Below, in pieces: positions 1 through 5,436 of a stretch of 5,436 nt of DNA. A program made the translations under genes and the position numbers. This stretch comes from Candidatus Hydrothermota bacterium (GTDB taxonomy: Bacteria > Hydrothermota > Hydrothermia > B15-G9): assembly GCA_003645975.1 (NCBI GenBank), contig QNDP01000119.1:1-5436 (forward strand), read 5' to 3'. The notes under the pieces are model-generated. The model saw only the letters and a program-made list of their open reading frames with translations. It did no database searches and was not told where the DNA came from. Position 1 is the stretch's first letter. Every line of letters starts with the position of its first letter.

Positions 1-1307
1 GCCGATGGCGTCTCGACCATAACCCCAAATTCCGGAAATTGGATTCTACGGTATCGTTTGCGCAGCTCTTTGAATTCGTCTTGAACGATTTCCTTGACCG
101 CGATGATCTCCTCTATCGTGCTGATCATCGGCACCATCAGTTTGATGTTTCCACGTCGGTTCGCCCTCAAAATTGCACGGACTTGGGTTCGAAGCGTTTT
201 TTGGGAGTCCTCAAGTAGGAGTGCACGAATTCCACGCATTCCAAGAGCGGTCTCGGGTTTCATCGTTCCGATGAGTTTGTCCGCTCCCAGATCGAACAGT
301 CGAATGACCAGATGTCCGGGATAGATGTGTCTGGCGATATTTCGATAGACCCGTGTCTGACCGTCTTCGTTCTGTCCGTAATCTTGGAACAGGAACTCAG
401 TGCGGAATAGGCCGATGCCGTGTCCTCCAAACTCCATGACCAGTTGTAACTCGTCGGAAAGGTCGATATTGCCGTTGACAGCGAACCTGATCCCGTCCTC
501 TGTAACAGTGGGTTTATCGACGAGTTGGAGAAGCTCCTTTTGCGCTCGTTTGTGCTCCTCAAGCAACCGTTTGTATTGCTCTACGGTGTTCTTTTTGGGG
601 TTTACAACGACATGGCCTTTGCTGCCATCGACGATAATCCGATCGCCTTCTATGATCTCGTTGTTTTGCAGTGCTTGGACGAACTCCTCACCGAGTCCAA
701 ATACGGCTGGCAACTTGTAGTTCCTGATGATTATCGCTGCGTGGGATGTGATTCCACCGAAGGCGACAGCGAACCCTTTGGCGCCCTTTTTGATCAGGTT
801 TAGGGTGTCTTGGATCGAGAGATCGTAAGCGAGGACGACCTTGTTTCTTATGTGCGCAGCGCGTGGGGCGGTCGGCTCCAGATCGCCCATCTTTCGGATG
901 AGGTCGTGAGCCAGTCTTTCCATCTCGTTTGCCCTCTCCCTCATATACTCGGAATCGCTTGTGCGAAGCGATCGTGTAAGGTTTTGGATGGCGCGATCTA
1001 TCGCATATTCTGCCGGTCTTTGTTGATTTCGGATGAGCGATAGCACTTCCCTTTCAAAAGTGCCGTCCCTCAGCATGGCTATTTGGGTGTCAATCAGGCT
1101 GATGAGGCCACCTTGAAATGAGGATTTCATGCGTTCGAGTTCCGATATGTAGGACTGGCGGGCACGCATGAAGCGGGCGACTTCCTGCTCTATGTCCTCG
1201 ATTCGGATCTTACGGGGTCGGATGTCTATTCTCGGCGTCAAAAAAAATATGACACGCCCGATAAAGATACCGGGCGAGACAGGTATTCCTTTAAATCTCA
1301 ATTCCAC
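1..1307 (-). CDS. ptsI: PTS enzyme I (PEP-protein phosphotransferase), partial
   Basis: The first 435 codons of an open frame that leaves at the left edge; the family is about 570-590 residues. Enzyme I autophosphorylates from phosphoenolpyruvate and phosphorylates HPr. Domain order: N-terminal segment with GIPVSPGIFIG (7-17), the helical HPr-binding region (about 34-145), the phospho-histidine domain with GGITSHAAIIIR and His189 (as in E. coli numbering), a linker helix (about 240-265), and the start of the PEP-binding barrel. Arginines at 302 (GLFRTEFLF), 336 (IRLFDLGADK) and 358 (ALGMRGIR) match the PEP-binding arginines, and VETP follows at 431. There is no N-terminal GAF domain, so it is PtsI-like rather than PtsP (nitrogen type). 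The start is GTG at 1307, chosen because MELRFKGIPVSPG matches the family start; the preceding ribosome binding site is weak (GAGG, 15 bases away). Oddities: IRLFDLGADK departs from the usual RT(L/M)DIGGDK, and a hairpin plus T8 run lies in codons 11-23. Confidence 0.93.
   Translation of the reverse strand, partial: MELRFKGIPVSPGIFIGRVIFFLTPRIDIRPRKIRIEDIEQEVARFMRARQSYISELERMKSSFQGGLISLIDTQIAMLRDGTFEREVLSLIRNQQRPAEYAIDRAIQNLTRSLRTSDSEYMRERANEMERLAHDLIRKMGDLEPTAPRAAHIRNKVVLAYDLSIQDTLNLIKKGAKGFAVAFGGITSHAAIIIRNYKLPAVFGLGEEFVQALQNNEIIEGDRIIVDGSKGHVVVNPKKNTVEQYKRLLEEHKRAQKELLQLVDKPTVTEDGIRFAVNGNIDLSDELQLVMEFGGHGIGLFRTEFLFQDYGQNEDGQTRVYRNIARHIYPGHLVIRLFDLGADKLIGTMKPETALGMRGIRALLLEDSQKTLRTQVRAILRANRRGNIKLMVPMISTIEEIIAVKEIVQDEFKELRKRYRRIQFPEFGVMVETPS
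1240..1276 (-). other. Terminator-like hairpin and T8 run within the first codons of ptsI
   Basis: On the minus strand, 1276-1255 can fold into a stem: six perfect pairs (CGCCCG with CGGGCG), then a G-T wobble, two A-T pairs and a four-base TCTT loop. After seven bases (TGTCATA) comes an unbroken run of eight T at 1247-1240. A GC-rich stem plus U-tract resembles an intrinsic terminator or attenuator, but the 7-base spacer is longer than usual and the stem encodes the conserved SPGIFIG segment of enzyme I, so the fold may be coincidental. Confidence 0.3.
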
Positions 1308-1317
1308 TTTTTTTCTT

Positions 1318-1584
1318 TTAATCCTCACCAAAGCCACTCTCCACGAGTTTTGCGAGTTCTTCAACGGCTTGTTCTTCGTCAGGGCCTTCCGCTTTTATCG
1401 TTATGGAAGAGCCTTGACCTGCAACGAGCATGAGCAGTCCAAATATGGACTTGCCATCAACTTCCATGCCGTTCTTCTCAACGGTTATGTCAGATTGAAA
1501 CTTTTCGGCGGTCTGCACAAACAGCGTCGCCGGGCGTGCATGTATCCCCAGACTGTTCACGATTTTCACGGTTTTTTTAACCAT
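1318..1584 (-). CDS. ptsH: HPr phosphocarrier protein (PTS)
   Basis: 88 residues, the full HPr length. HPr takes phosphate from enzyme I on a histidine and passes it to sugar-specific or regulatory EIIA proteins in the cytoplasm. The active-site motif is GIHARPA, with His15 and Arg17 in the standard positions. A second motif, DGKSIFGLL, places Ser46 exactly where the regulatory serine of HPr kinase targets lies (compare GKSIMG in Gram-positive HPr). The usual C-terminal helix (DEEQAVEELAKLV) is present. The ATG at 1584 is preceded by AAGGAG at 1595-1600, which overlaps the TAA of the upstream ylxP-like gene. Enzyme I begins 10 bp after the stop, so this is a PTS phosphorelay pair joined to a translation operon. 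It could be a regulatory, NPr- or Crh-like, form rather than a sugar-transport HPr, because no EII gene is visible. Confidence 0.95.
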   Translation of the reverse strand: MVKKTVKIVNSLGIHARPATLFVQTAEKFQSDITVEKNGMEVDGKSIFGLLMLVAGQGSSITIKAEGPDEEQAVEELAKLVESGFGED

Positions 1585-1598
1585 TTGCGACCCACTCC

Positions 1599-1880
1599 TT
1601 AAAGGAATCGCATGGAGTAATCGAGGACAAAGATTCGTCTCTCCCTCTCAAAGATGCCCATGACTTTGGACAATATGGAATTCGCAGTGGCGTTGTCGAT
1701 GGATGCCACCGCCACGAGGAACTTAGCGCGCTGCCATAGGTCATGTCCGTCGATCTCGGATATGGAAACATTTAGCTTTTTGACCCTGTCTTTGAGTCCT
1801 CGAAGTATATAACGCTTCTCTTTCAACGAAGTTGAAGATGGTATAAAAATTTCGACTTCAAGGACTCCGATGGCAGCCAT
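1599..1880 (-). CDS. YlxP/DUF503-family small protein
   Basis: 93 residues, no signal peptide and no membrane segment. It matches the DUF503 family (Bacillus subtilis YlxP): an N-terminal strand (IGVLEVEIFIP), the signature SLKEKR at 18-23, a second strand (NVSISEID), and the conserved DLWQRAKF around 47-54, with further alternating hydrophobic segments to the end. The usual length is about 90-95 residues, so it is complete. Members typically sit between infB and rbfA; a role linked to ribosome or translation factors has been inferred from that position, but I know of no firm biochemical function. The ATG at 1880 has AGGTGG at 1888-1893, 7 bases upstream, and starts 16 bp after the infB stop. 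Its own TAA lies 14 bp before the next gene, and no rbfA follows. Family assignment is good; function is unknown. Confidence 0.9.
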   Translation of the reverse strand: MAAIGVLEVEIFIPSSTSLKEKRYILRGLKDRVKKLNVSISEIDGHDLWQRAKFLVAVASIDNATANSILSKVMGIFERERRIFVLDYSMRFL

Positions 1881-1896
1881 GACACTTCCACCTGTT

Positions 1897-3198
1897 TTAT
1901 TCCTTTATGGGTTCAAGGTCGGGTCTAATCTCTTCGATGCGATAGGCTTCAAGTATATCGCCAACTTTGAATTTATCGAAACCCTCGACTCGAATTCCGC
2001 ATTCGTAGCCTGATTGCACCTCTTTGACATCGTCTTTGAATCTCTTAAGTGATGCGACCTTACCTTCATAGATCACCTCACCGTCCCGTTTAACACGGAT
2101 GAAAGCGTCCCTTGCGATGAAACCGTTTATGACATAGCAACCTGCGACATGTCCGATTCCGGAAATCTTGAAGACCTGACGGACTTCTGCCTGACCTATG
2201 ACCACCTCTCGTTTCTCGGGTTCGAGCAGACCGCTCAGGATGTCCCGCATGTCCTCAAGCAATTTGTAGATGACATTGTAGGTCTTTATGAGTATGCCTT
2301 CCGACTTTGCGGCCTTCCGTGCTTTGGCATCAACACCGACATTGAATGCGAGGATGACGGCGTCTGCGGTCGAGGCCAGCATGACATCGGACTCCGTAAC
2401 TGCTCCGACACCGTAGTGGAGAATGTTGACTTTGATCTTCTGGAATTTAAACCGACTCAGTGCATCGTAGATTGCTTCGACCGTTCCCTGTGTGTCGCCT
2501 TTGATGATGACCTGAAGTTCTTTGGGTCCTTCGGCTTCTTTCAGCCGTTTTTTGAGCTGTTCGAGCCTGATCCTGACGGCATCTTCCGGTCTTCTGATCT
2601 GCTCCTCATAGGTCTCCTTAGCTCTTTCGGCGATCTCACGCGCTTCGCTCTCCGAATCGACCACTTTCAGGATGCTTCCTGCGCGTGGCAGCTCCTCAAA
2701 TCCCTGAACTACGGCCGCCAATCCGGGCTGCACCTCCTGAATCCTCTGTCCGAATTCGTTGTAAAGTGCGCGGACTTTTCCGTAGGTCAGCCCTGCGACG
2801 AACGCCTGACCGACCTTGAGGACGCCCTGTTTGACGAGCACGGTGCCGACAGGGCCGCGCCCCTTTTCGAGTTTCGACTCGATCACCACACCCGAAGGTT
2901 TGACATCGTAAGCTGCTCTGAGGTCAAGCTCTTCCGCCTTGAGCAGGATTGCGTCCAGAAGATCGTTGACGCCCATGCCGGTCTTTGCGGATATTTCGAC
3001 CATTATGGTGTCGCCGCCCCACTCCTCTGGAACGAGTCCCTGTTTAGCCAGTTGTCGCTTGACCATCTCGGGATCCGCGCCCGGCAGATCCATCTTGTTG
3101 ATTGCGACTATAATCGGGACTCGTGCGACCTTAGCATGGTTGATCGCCTCAATGGTTTGGGGCTTGACACCTTCATTTGCGGCCACGACGAGGACCAC
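1897..3198 (-). CDS. infB: Translation initiation factor IF-2, C-terminal part after the internal stop
   Basis: The IF-2 frame is open from 3336, right after the internal TAA, to the TAA at 1897-1899. The listed start is the first credible initiator, a GTG at 3198, but it lies inside the GTPase domain and has no convincing ribosome binding site, so it is probably not a true start. Numbering as one protein: G2 GITQ at 258-261 and G3 DTPGH at 279-283 both lie before this GTG; G4 NKMD is at 333-336 and G5 SAK at 369-371. Domain II, the domain III region and the C-terminal domain that binds fMet-tRNA follow, with the family's RFKDDVKEV and GYECGI motifs near the end. Apart from the one stop codon all regions are intact and of normal length. 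A protein begun at this GTG would lack G1-G3 and could not be a working GTPase. Confidence 0.93.
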   Translation of the reverse strand: MVLVVAANEGVKPQTIEAINHAKVARVPIIVAINKMDLPGADPEMVKRQLAKQGLVPEEWGGDTIMVEISAKTGMGVNDLLDAILLKAEELDLRAAYDVKPSGVVIESKLEKGRGPVGTVLVKQGVLKVGQAFVAGLTYGKVRALYNEFGQRIQEVQPGLAAVVQGFEELPRAGSILKVVDSESEAREIAERAKETYEEQIRRPEDAVRIRLEQLKKRLKEAEGPKELQVIIKGDTQGTVEAIYDALSRFKFQKIKVNILHYGVGAVTESDVMLASTADAVILAFNVGVDAKARKAAKSEGILIKTYNVIYKLLEDMRDILSGLLEPEKREVVIGQAEVRQVFKISGIGHVAGCYVINGFIARDAFIRVKRDGEVIYEGKVASLKRFKDDVKEVQSGYECGIRVEGFDKFKVGDILEAYRIEEIRPDLEPIKE

Positions 3199-3336
3199 GA
3201 TGTCAGTTACTTTGGCGCCGCGCGCCCTGAGTGTGGTGAACGCTTCGTGTCCCGGTGTATCGATGAAGGTGATCTTGTGGCCTTCGTGTTCGACCGTGTA
3301 TGCACCGATGTGCTGTGTTATGCCGCCGGCTTCTCG

Positions 3337-3339
3337 TTA
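3337..3339 (-). other. infB: In-frame TAA interrupting infB (switch I region)
   Basis: The minus strand reads ...AAT GTG GCC TAA CGA GAA GCC GGC GGC..., that is [15 protein letters not shown]. E. coli IF-2 has KVASGEAGGITQ at the same place, so the stop replaces one ordinary residue with no length or frame change. One substitution would restore sense, for example GAA, CAA, AAA or TCA. TAA also ends infB, the ylxP-like gene and the HPr gene here, so general reassignment of TAA is not supported. A sequencing or consensus error, a real nonsense mutation or readthrough cannot be told apart from this sequence. Confidence 0.9.
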
Positions 3340-4095
3340 GGCCACATTGGTCTTCCTGATGTAGTCGAGCAGTGTAGTTTTACCATGATCGACATGTCCC
3401 ATAACGGTAACGACAGGTGGTCTCCGTCTAAGTTCGGCCTCTTCAGGGATCTCTTCGACCTCTTCGAGCATCTCCTCCTCAGCTTTCACCTCGTAGCCGT
3501 ATTCGTCGGCGAGCACCGTTATGGTCTCTATGTCGAGCGTCTGATTGATATTCGCTATTATGCCTTGCGACAGCAACTTACGGATAATCTCGGTCGGTTC
3601 AACACCGACGAGTTTTGCGAACTCCCTAACGGTGATGGGACCCGGGATGATAAGGGTTGGCGGTCCTTCTTCTCCTTCCTCCTGTTCGCCTTTTTTCCTG
3701 CGCTTATATCGGATTTTCGGTGTTTTTCCGAGCGTTTCCTTGATCTTCCTTTCGACCTCTTCGTCGCTCACCTTTTTGGCTTTGAACTTTCGTTCCGGTG
3801 CTTTCTTAAACTCGTCGCCCCAAATCTCCTTTCTCCGTTCAAATCTCTGCTTCGACTCCTGTCTTTCCTGCTCAATCCGCCGTCTTATGGCGTCTTCCAT
3901 CTCCTTGTTAACCGGACTCACAGGGGACTTAACCTTATATCCGAACTCGGCCAGCATTTGGATCAGTGTTGTAGCGGACAGACCGAGTTCAGCGGAGAGG
4001 TCAGAGACTCGTTTTGGTCGTCTGCGTTTTCTGGATGGTCTTCGGCGGCTTGAGCCTTGCGGCCTTTTGCGCCGCTTCTTTCCAGACTTATTCAT
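3337..4095 (-). CDS. infB: Translation initiation factor IF-2, N-terminal part, ended by an in-frame TAA
   Basis: 252 residues up to a TAA at 3337-3339. IF-2 is the GTPase that delivers initiator fMet-tRNA to the 30S subunit and promotes subunit joining. Visible parts: a very basic start (residues 1-29, mostly Lys/Arg), a first IF2_N module (about 29-60, [19 protein letters not shown]), a charged linker (about 65-145), a second IF2_N-like module (about 151-205, [22 protein letters not shown]), an acidic segment (206-222), then the start of the GTPase domain with the G1 P-loop GHVDHGKT at 233-240. The TAA falls 12 codons after the P-loop. The same frame carries on without a shift into the rest of IF-2 ([12 protein letters not shown] and onward), so with the downstream part this is one 732-codon gene broken by a nonsense codon, not two genes. 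The start is set by the AAGGAGG site and the ATGA overlap with nusA. Confidence 0.93.
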   Translation of the reverse strand: MNKSGKKRRKRPQGSSRRRPSRKRRRPKRVSDLSAELGLSATTLIQMLAEFGYKVKSPVSPVNKEMEDAIRRRIEQERQESKQRFERRKEIWGDEFKKAPERKFKAKKVSDEEVERKIKETLGKTPKIRYKRRKKGEQEEGEEGPPTLIIPGPITVREFAKLVGVEPTEIIRKLLSQGIIANINQTLDIETITVLADEYGYEVKAEEEMLEEVEEIPEEAELRRRPPVVTVMGHVDHGKTTLLDYIRKTNVA

Positions 4096-5333
4096 GCAAC
4101 CTCCTTCTTTTTGCGTTTGGCCTCGAGTTTATCCTCGATTTCGGCCAAAATTTTGATTGCCATGTCTTCAGTGATTCCCTCGACGGCTGTGAGATCTGCA
4201 AGCAGAGGCACATCTTTGAATGTGAACAGTCCATGCTCTCGGAGCCTTGCCTTGAGTTCGTCCGGAAGATCGAGGTCGATGATAGTTACAGCGTTCGGAG
4301 CGCCTTTATACTCGGATAGAGGCTGAACGATGATCTCCCTTCCCACAAGCTTAGATGCCAGAATGACATTTTGTGCCTCTTTGCCTTTGGCTTCGGCGAC
4401 AGCTTCGTCCTCGACGACCGCGACGATCTTGTCATCGTCCTCGTAGGCTGTGATGACCTTTGCCGGCGACATGGCGTTGACAGCGAATTTCAGAATGTCG
4501 GGGTCCCAACGGACGACATCTATCTTTTCGCCGGCCAGTTCTCTGACTATGGGTTGGATCCGTGTGCTTCTCAGTCCGATGCATGCGCCAACGGGATCGA
4601 CTCTCGGATCTTTTGAGCGGACAGCGACTTTAGCCCGTTTGCCCGGGATGCGTGCGACAGCCCTTATCTCGACGGTTCCTTCAACAATTTCGGGTATTTC
4701 GGACTCCATGAGTTTGCGAAGGAAATCGGGATGAGTCCTTGAGAGGATGATCTGCGGCCGTCTGCGGGCTTCTGACACACGCAAAATCAGTGCTTTGATG
4801 TTTCCGCCCTGCTTGTATCGTTCGCCTTTGATCTGTTCTTCAGGTGGCAAGAGCGCTTCTGCCCGTCCCAGTCCGACATAGACACCCGTTTTGTCCACTT
4901 TTTGGATCATGCCGGTTATGATTTCTCCGACGCGTTCTTGAAAATCCTTGTAGATGTGTTGACGCTCTTCCTCGCGAATTCTCTGGAGGAAAATGCTTTG
5001 GATCCGATAGACTGCGTTGCGTCCGAACTGTGAGAGCGGCATTTCGACCACAAGTTTTGTCCCTTCTATTGCGCGTTCCGGGTCGATTTTGGCTGCCTCT
5101 TCGAGCGAAATTTCACGGTCTGGGTCGAGCACATTTTTGACCACAGTTTTCTGGACATAAATTTTCAGATCGCCTTTTTTGGGGTCGATTTCCACCTCAA
5201 TAGGATAATCCGGTCCTTTTTTCTTACGGACCGTTGTAAGGATGGCGTCTCTAAGTGTTTTGACCACGAATTCGCGGTCAAGCCGCCTTTGTCTTGTGAT
5301 TATGTTGATAAGTTCAGCGATTTCATTTGCCAT
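4092..5333 (-). CDS. nusA: Transcription termination/antitermination factor NusA
   Basis: 413 residues. NusA binds RNA polymerase and nascent RNA and modulates pausing, termination and antitermination in the cytoplasm. Domains in order: N-terminal RNAP-binding domain (about 1-130, with the typical [13 protein letters not shown] and [18 protein letters not shown] stretches), S1 domain (about 134-198), KH1 (about 200-280, with DPVGACIG and [10 protein letters not shown]), KH2 (about 281-345, with [15 protein letters not shown]), then one helix-hairpin-helix-like module (about 352-402) and a basic tail. It is longer than minimal NusA forms that end after KH2, and shorter than the E. coli protein with two acidic repeats. 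The ATG at 5333 has an AGGAG at 5343-5347, 9 bases upstream. Oddity: both KH loops depart from GxxG (GLRS at 253-256, GKEA at 317-320). The TGA stop overlaps the infB ATG by 4 bp, with no ylxR between. The identification is secure. Confidence 0.97.
   Translation of the reverse strand: MANEIAELINIITRQRRLDREFVVKTLRDAILTTVRKKKGPDYPIEVEIDPKKGDLKIYVQKTVVKNVLDPDREISLEEAAKIDPERAIEGTKLVVEMPLSQFGRNAVYRIQSIFLQRIREEERQHIYKDFQERVGEIITGMIQKVDKTGVYVGLGRAEALLPPEEQIKGERYKQGGNIKALILRVSEARRRPQIILSRTHPDFLRKLMESEIPEIVEGTVEIRAVARIPGKRAKVAVRSKDPRVDPVGACIGLRSTRIQPIVRELAGEKIDVVRWDPDILKFAVNAMSPAKVITAYEDDDKIVAVVEDEAVAEAKGKEAQNVILASKLVGREIIVQPLSEYKGAPNAVTIIDLDLPDELKARLREHGLFTFKDVPLLADLTAVEGITEDMAIKILAEIEDKLEAKRKKKEVA
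4100..4106 (-). promoter_or_regulatory. Strong Shine-Dalgarno for infB inside the nusA 3' end
   Basis: On the minus strand this reads AAGGAGG, a near-perfect complement of the usual 16S rRNA 3' tail, four bases before the infB ATG at 4093-4095. It lies in the last nusA codons (lysine, glutamate and valine, before the final alanine). The ATG overlaps the nusA TGA as ATGA, a typical arrangement for coupled translation. The site supports this ATG as the infB start. Confidence 0.8.
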
Positions 5334-5337
5334 ATTT

Positions 5338-5436
5338 TCACACTCCTACCTCATCCAACTGAATTTTCAATATGTTTTCCCGTTGAAATTGCATCTTTTT
5401 GCCCTGCCGTTCAATGTCGAGCGAATCTTTGGAGAA
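5338..5436 (-). CDS. rimP: Ribosome maturation factor RimP, C-terminal end (partial)
   Basis: An open frame enters from the right edge and ends at a TGA at 5338-5340, giving the last 32 residues of a protein. The visible part resembles the small beta-barrel at the end of RimP: a short strand (SLDIERQGKKMQF), then RENILKIQLDE, matching the family's usual 'basic strand, then ENI.KA.L' ending. RimP helps mature the 30S ribosomal subunit and is normally encoded directly upstream of nusA, as here. Only 4 bp separate its stop from the nusA start, and the nusA ribosome binding site lies inside the last rimP codons, so the two are probably translationally coupled. The fragment is too short to identify by sequence alone; the call rests on the weak C-terminal similarity plus conserved gene order. 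Confidence 0.72.
   Translation of the reverse strand, partial: FSKDSLDIERQGKKMQFQRENILKIQLDEVGV

Noticed and set aside
260..562. A 100-residue minus-strand frame inside the enzyme I region
   Set aside because: It is out of frame with the clear enzyme I reading that covers the same bases and shows GLFRTEFLF and other motifs. The Ser/Arg-rich product resembles nothing I recognise.
1168..1602. A 144-residue plus-strand frame across the HPr gene
   Set aside because: It is antisense to HPr, whose motifs and ribosome binding site are clear; the plus-strand product has no recognisable feature.
3199..3336. A frameshift as the cause of the infB break
   Set aside because: Translation in the same frame gives [12 protein letters not shown], then DTPGHE, without any insertion or deletion. 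The only defect is one TAA codon.
2149..4053. A very long open frame (634 codons) on the plus strand opposite infB
   Set aside because: It is antisense to well-conserved IF-2 codons. Its product is a low-quality Phe/Leu/Asp/Cys-rich string with no family resemblance, and it reads through the P-loop region. The length follows from the codon use of infB on the other strand.
5334..5436. A promoter or leader directly upstream of nusA
   Set aside because: The stretch is open on the minus strand and reads as a RimP C-terminus ending 4 bp before nusA. I found no convincing -35/-10 pair.
1..5436. CRISPR arrays, tRNA or rRNA genes, insertion sequences, attachment sites, defence or toxin systems
   Set aside because: I saw no direct-repeat array, no cloverleaf-like sequence, no transposase and no terminal repeats. 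Essentially all bases are accounted for by housekeeping coding sequence on the minus strand.

Overview
The window is densely packed bacterial chromosomal DNA. Every gene I can support lies on the minus strand, so the genes read from the right edge to the left. In transcription order they are the 3' end of rimP, nusA, infB, a DUF503/YlxP-family gene, an HPr gene (ptsH-like), and the first 435 codons of PTS enzyme I (ptsI-like), which runs off the left edge. Gaps range from a 4-bp overlap to 16 bp. I see no intergenic promoter and no intergenic terminator, so this looks like one polycistronic unit whose promoter lies beyond the right edge. No stretch longer than 300 bases lacks a gene.

The right two thirds is the widespread 'rimP-nusA-infB' transcription/translation operon: 30S maturation factor RimP, transcription factor NusA and initiation GTPase IF-2, followed by the small YlxP-like protein that often sits just after infB. 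Two usual members are missing: ylxR between nusA and infB, whose genes here overlap by 4 bp, and rbfA after ylxP. Where rbfA would be expected, the operon runs directly into HPr and enzyme I, the two general phosphorelay proteins of the PEP:sugar phosphotransferase system. HPr keeps both His15 and a Ser46-type site. Enzyme I keeps its phospho-histidine (His189).

The most striking anomaly is an in-frame TAA inside infB, between the G1 (P-loop) and G2 (GITQ) motifs of the GTPase domain. The reading frame and family similarity continue directly past it. IF-2 is essential and TAA is the normal stop of three genes here, so a one-base sequencing or assembly error is the likeliest explanation. A true nonsense mutation or readthrough is the alternative.

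Organism: a bacterium of moderate GC, with good Shine-Dalgarno sequences (up to AAGGAGG) ahead of most genes. The presence of YlxP and of a Ser46-type HPr points away from enteric-like Proteobacteria, but neither fixes a phylum. An uncultivated lineage known from metagenomes is plausible. I cannot name it from this sequence.
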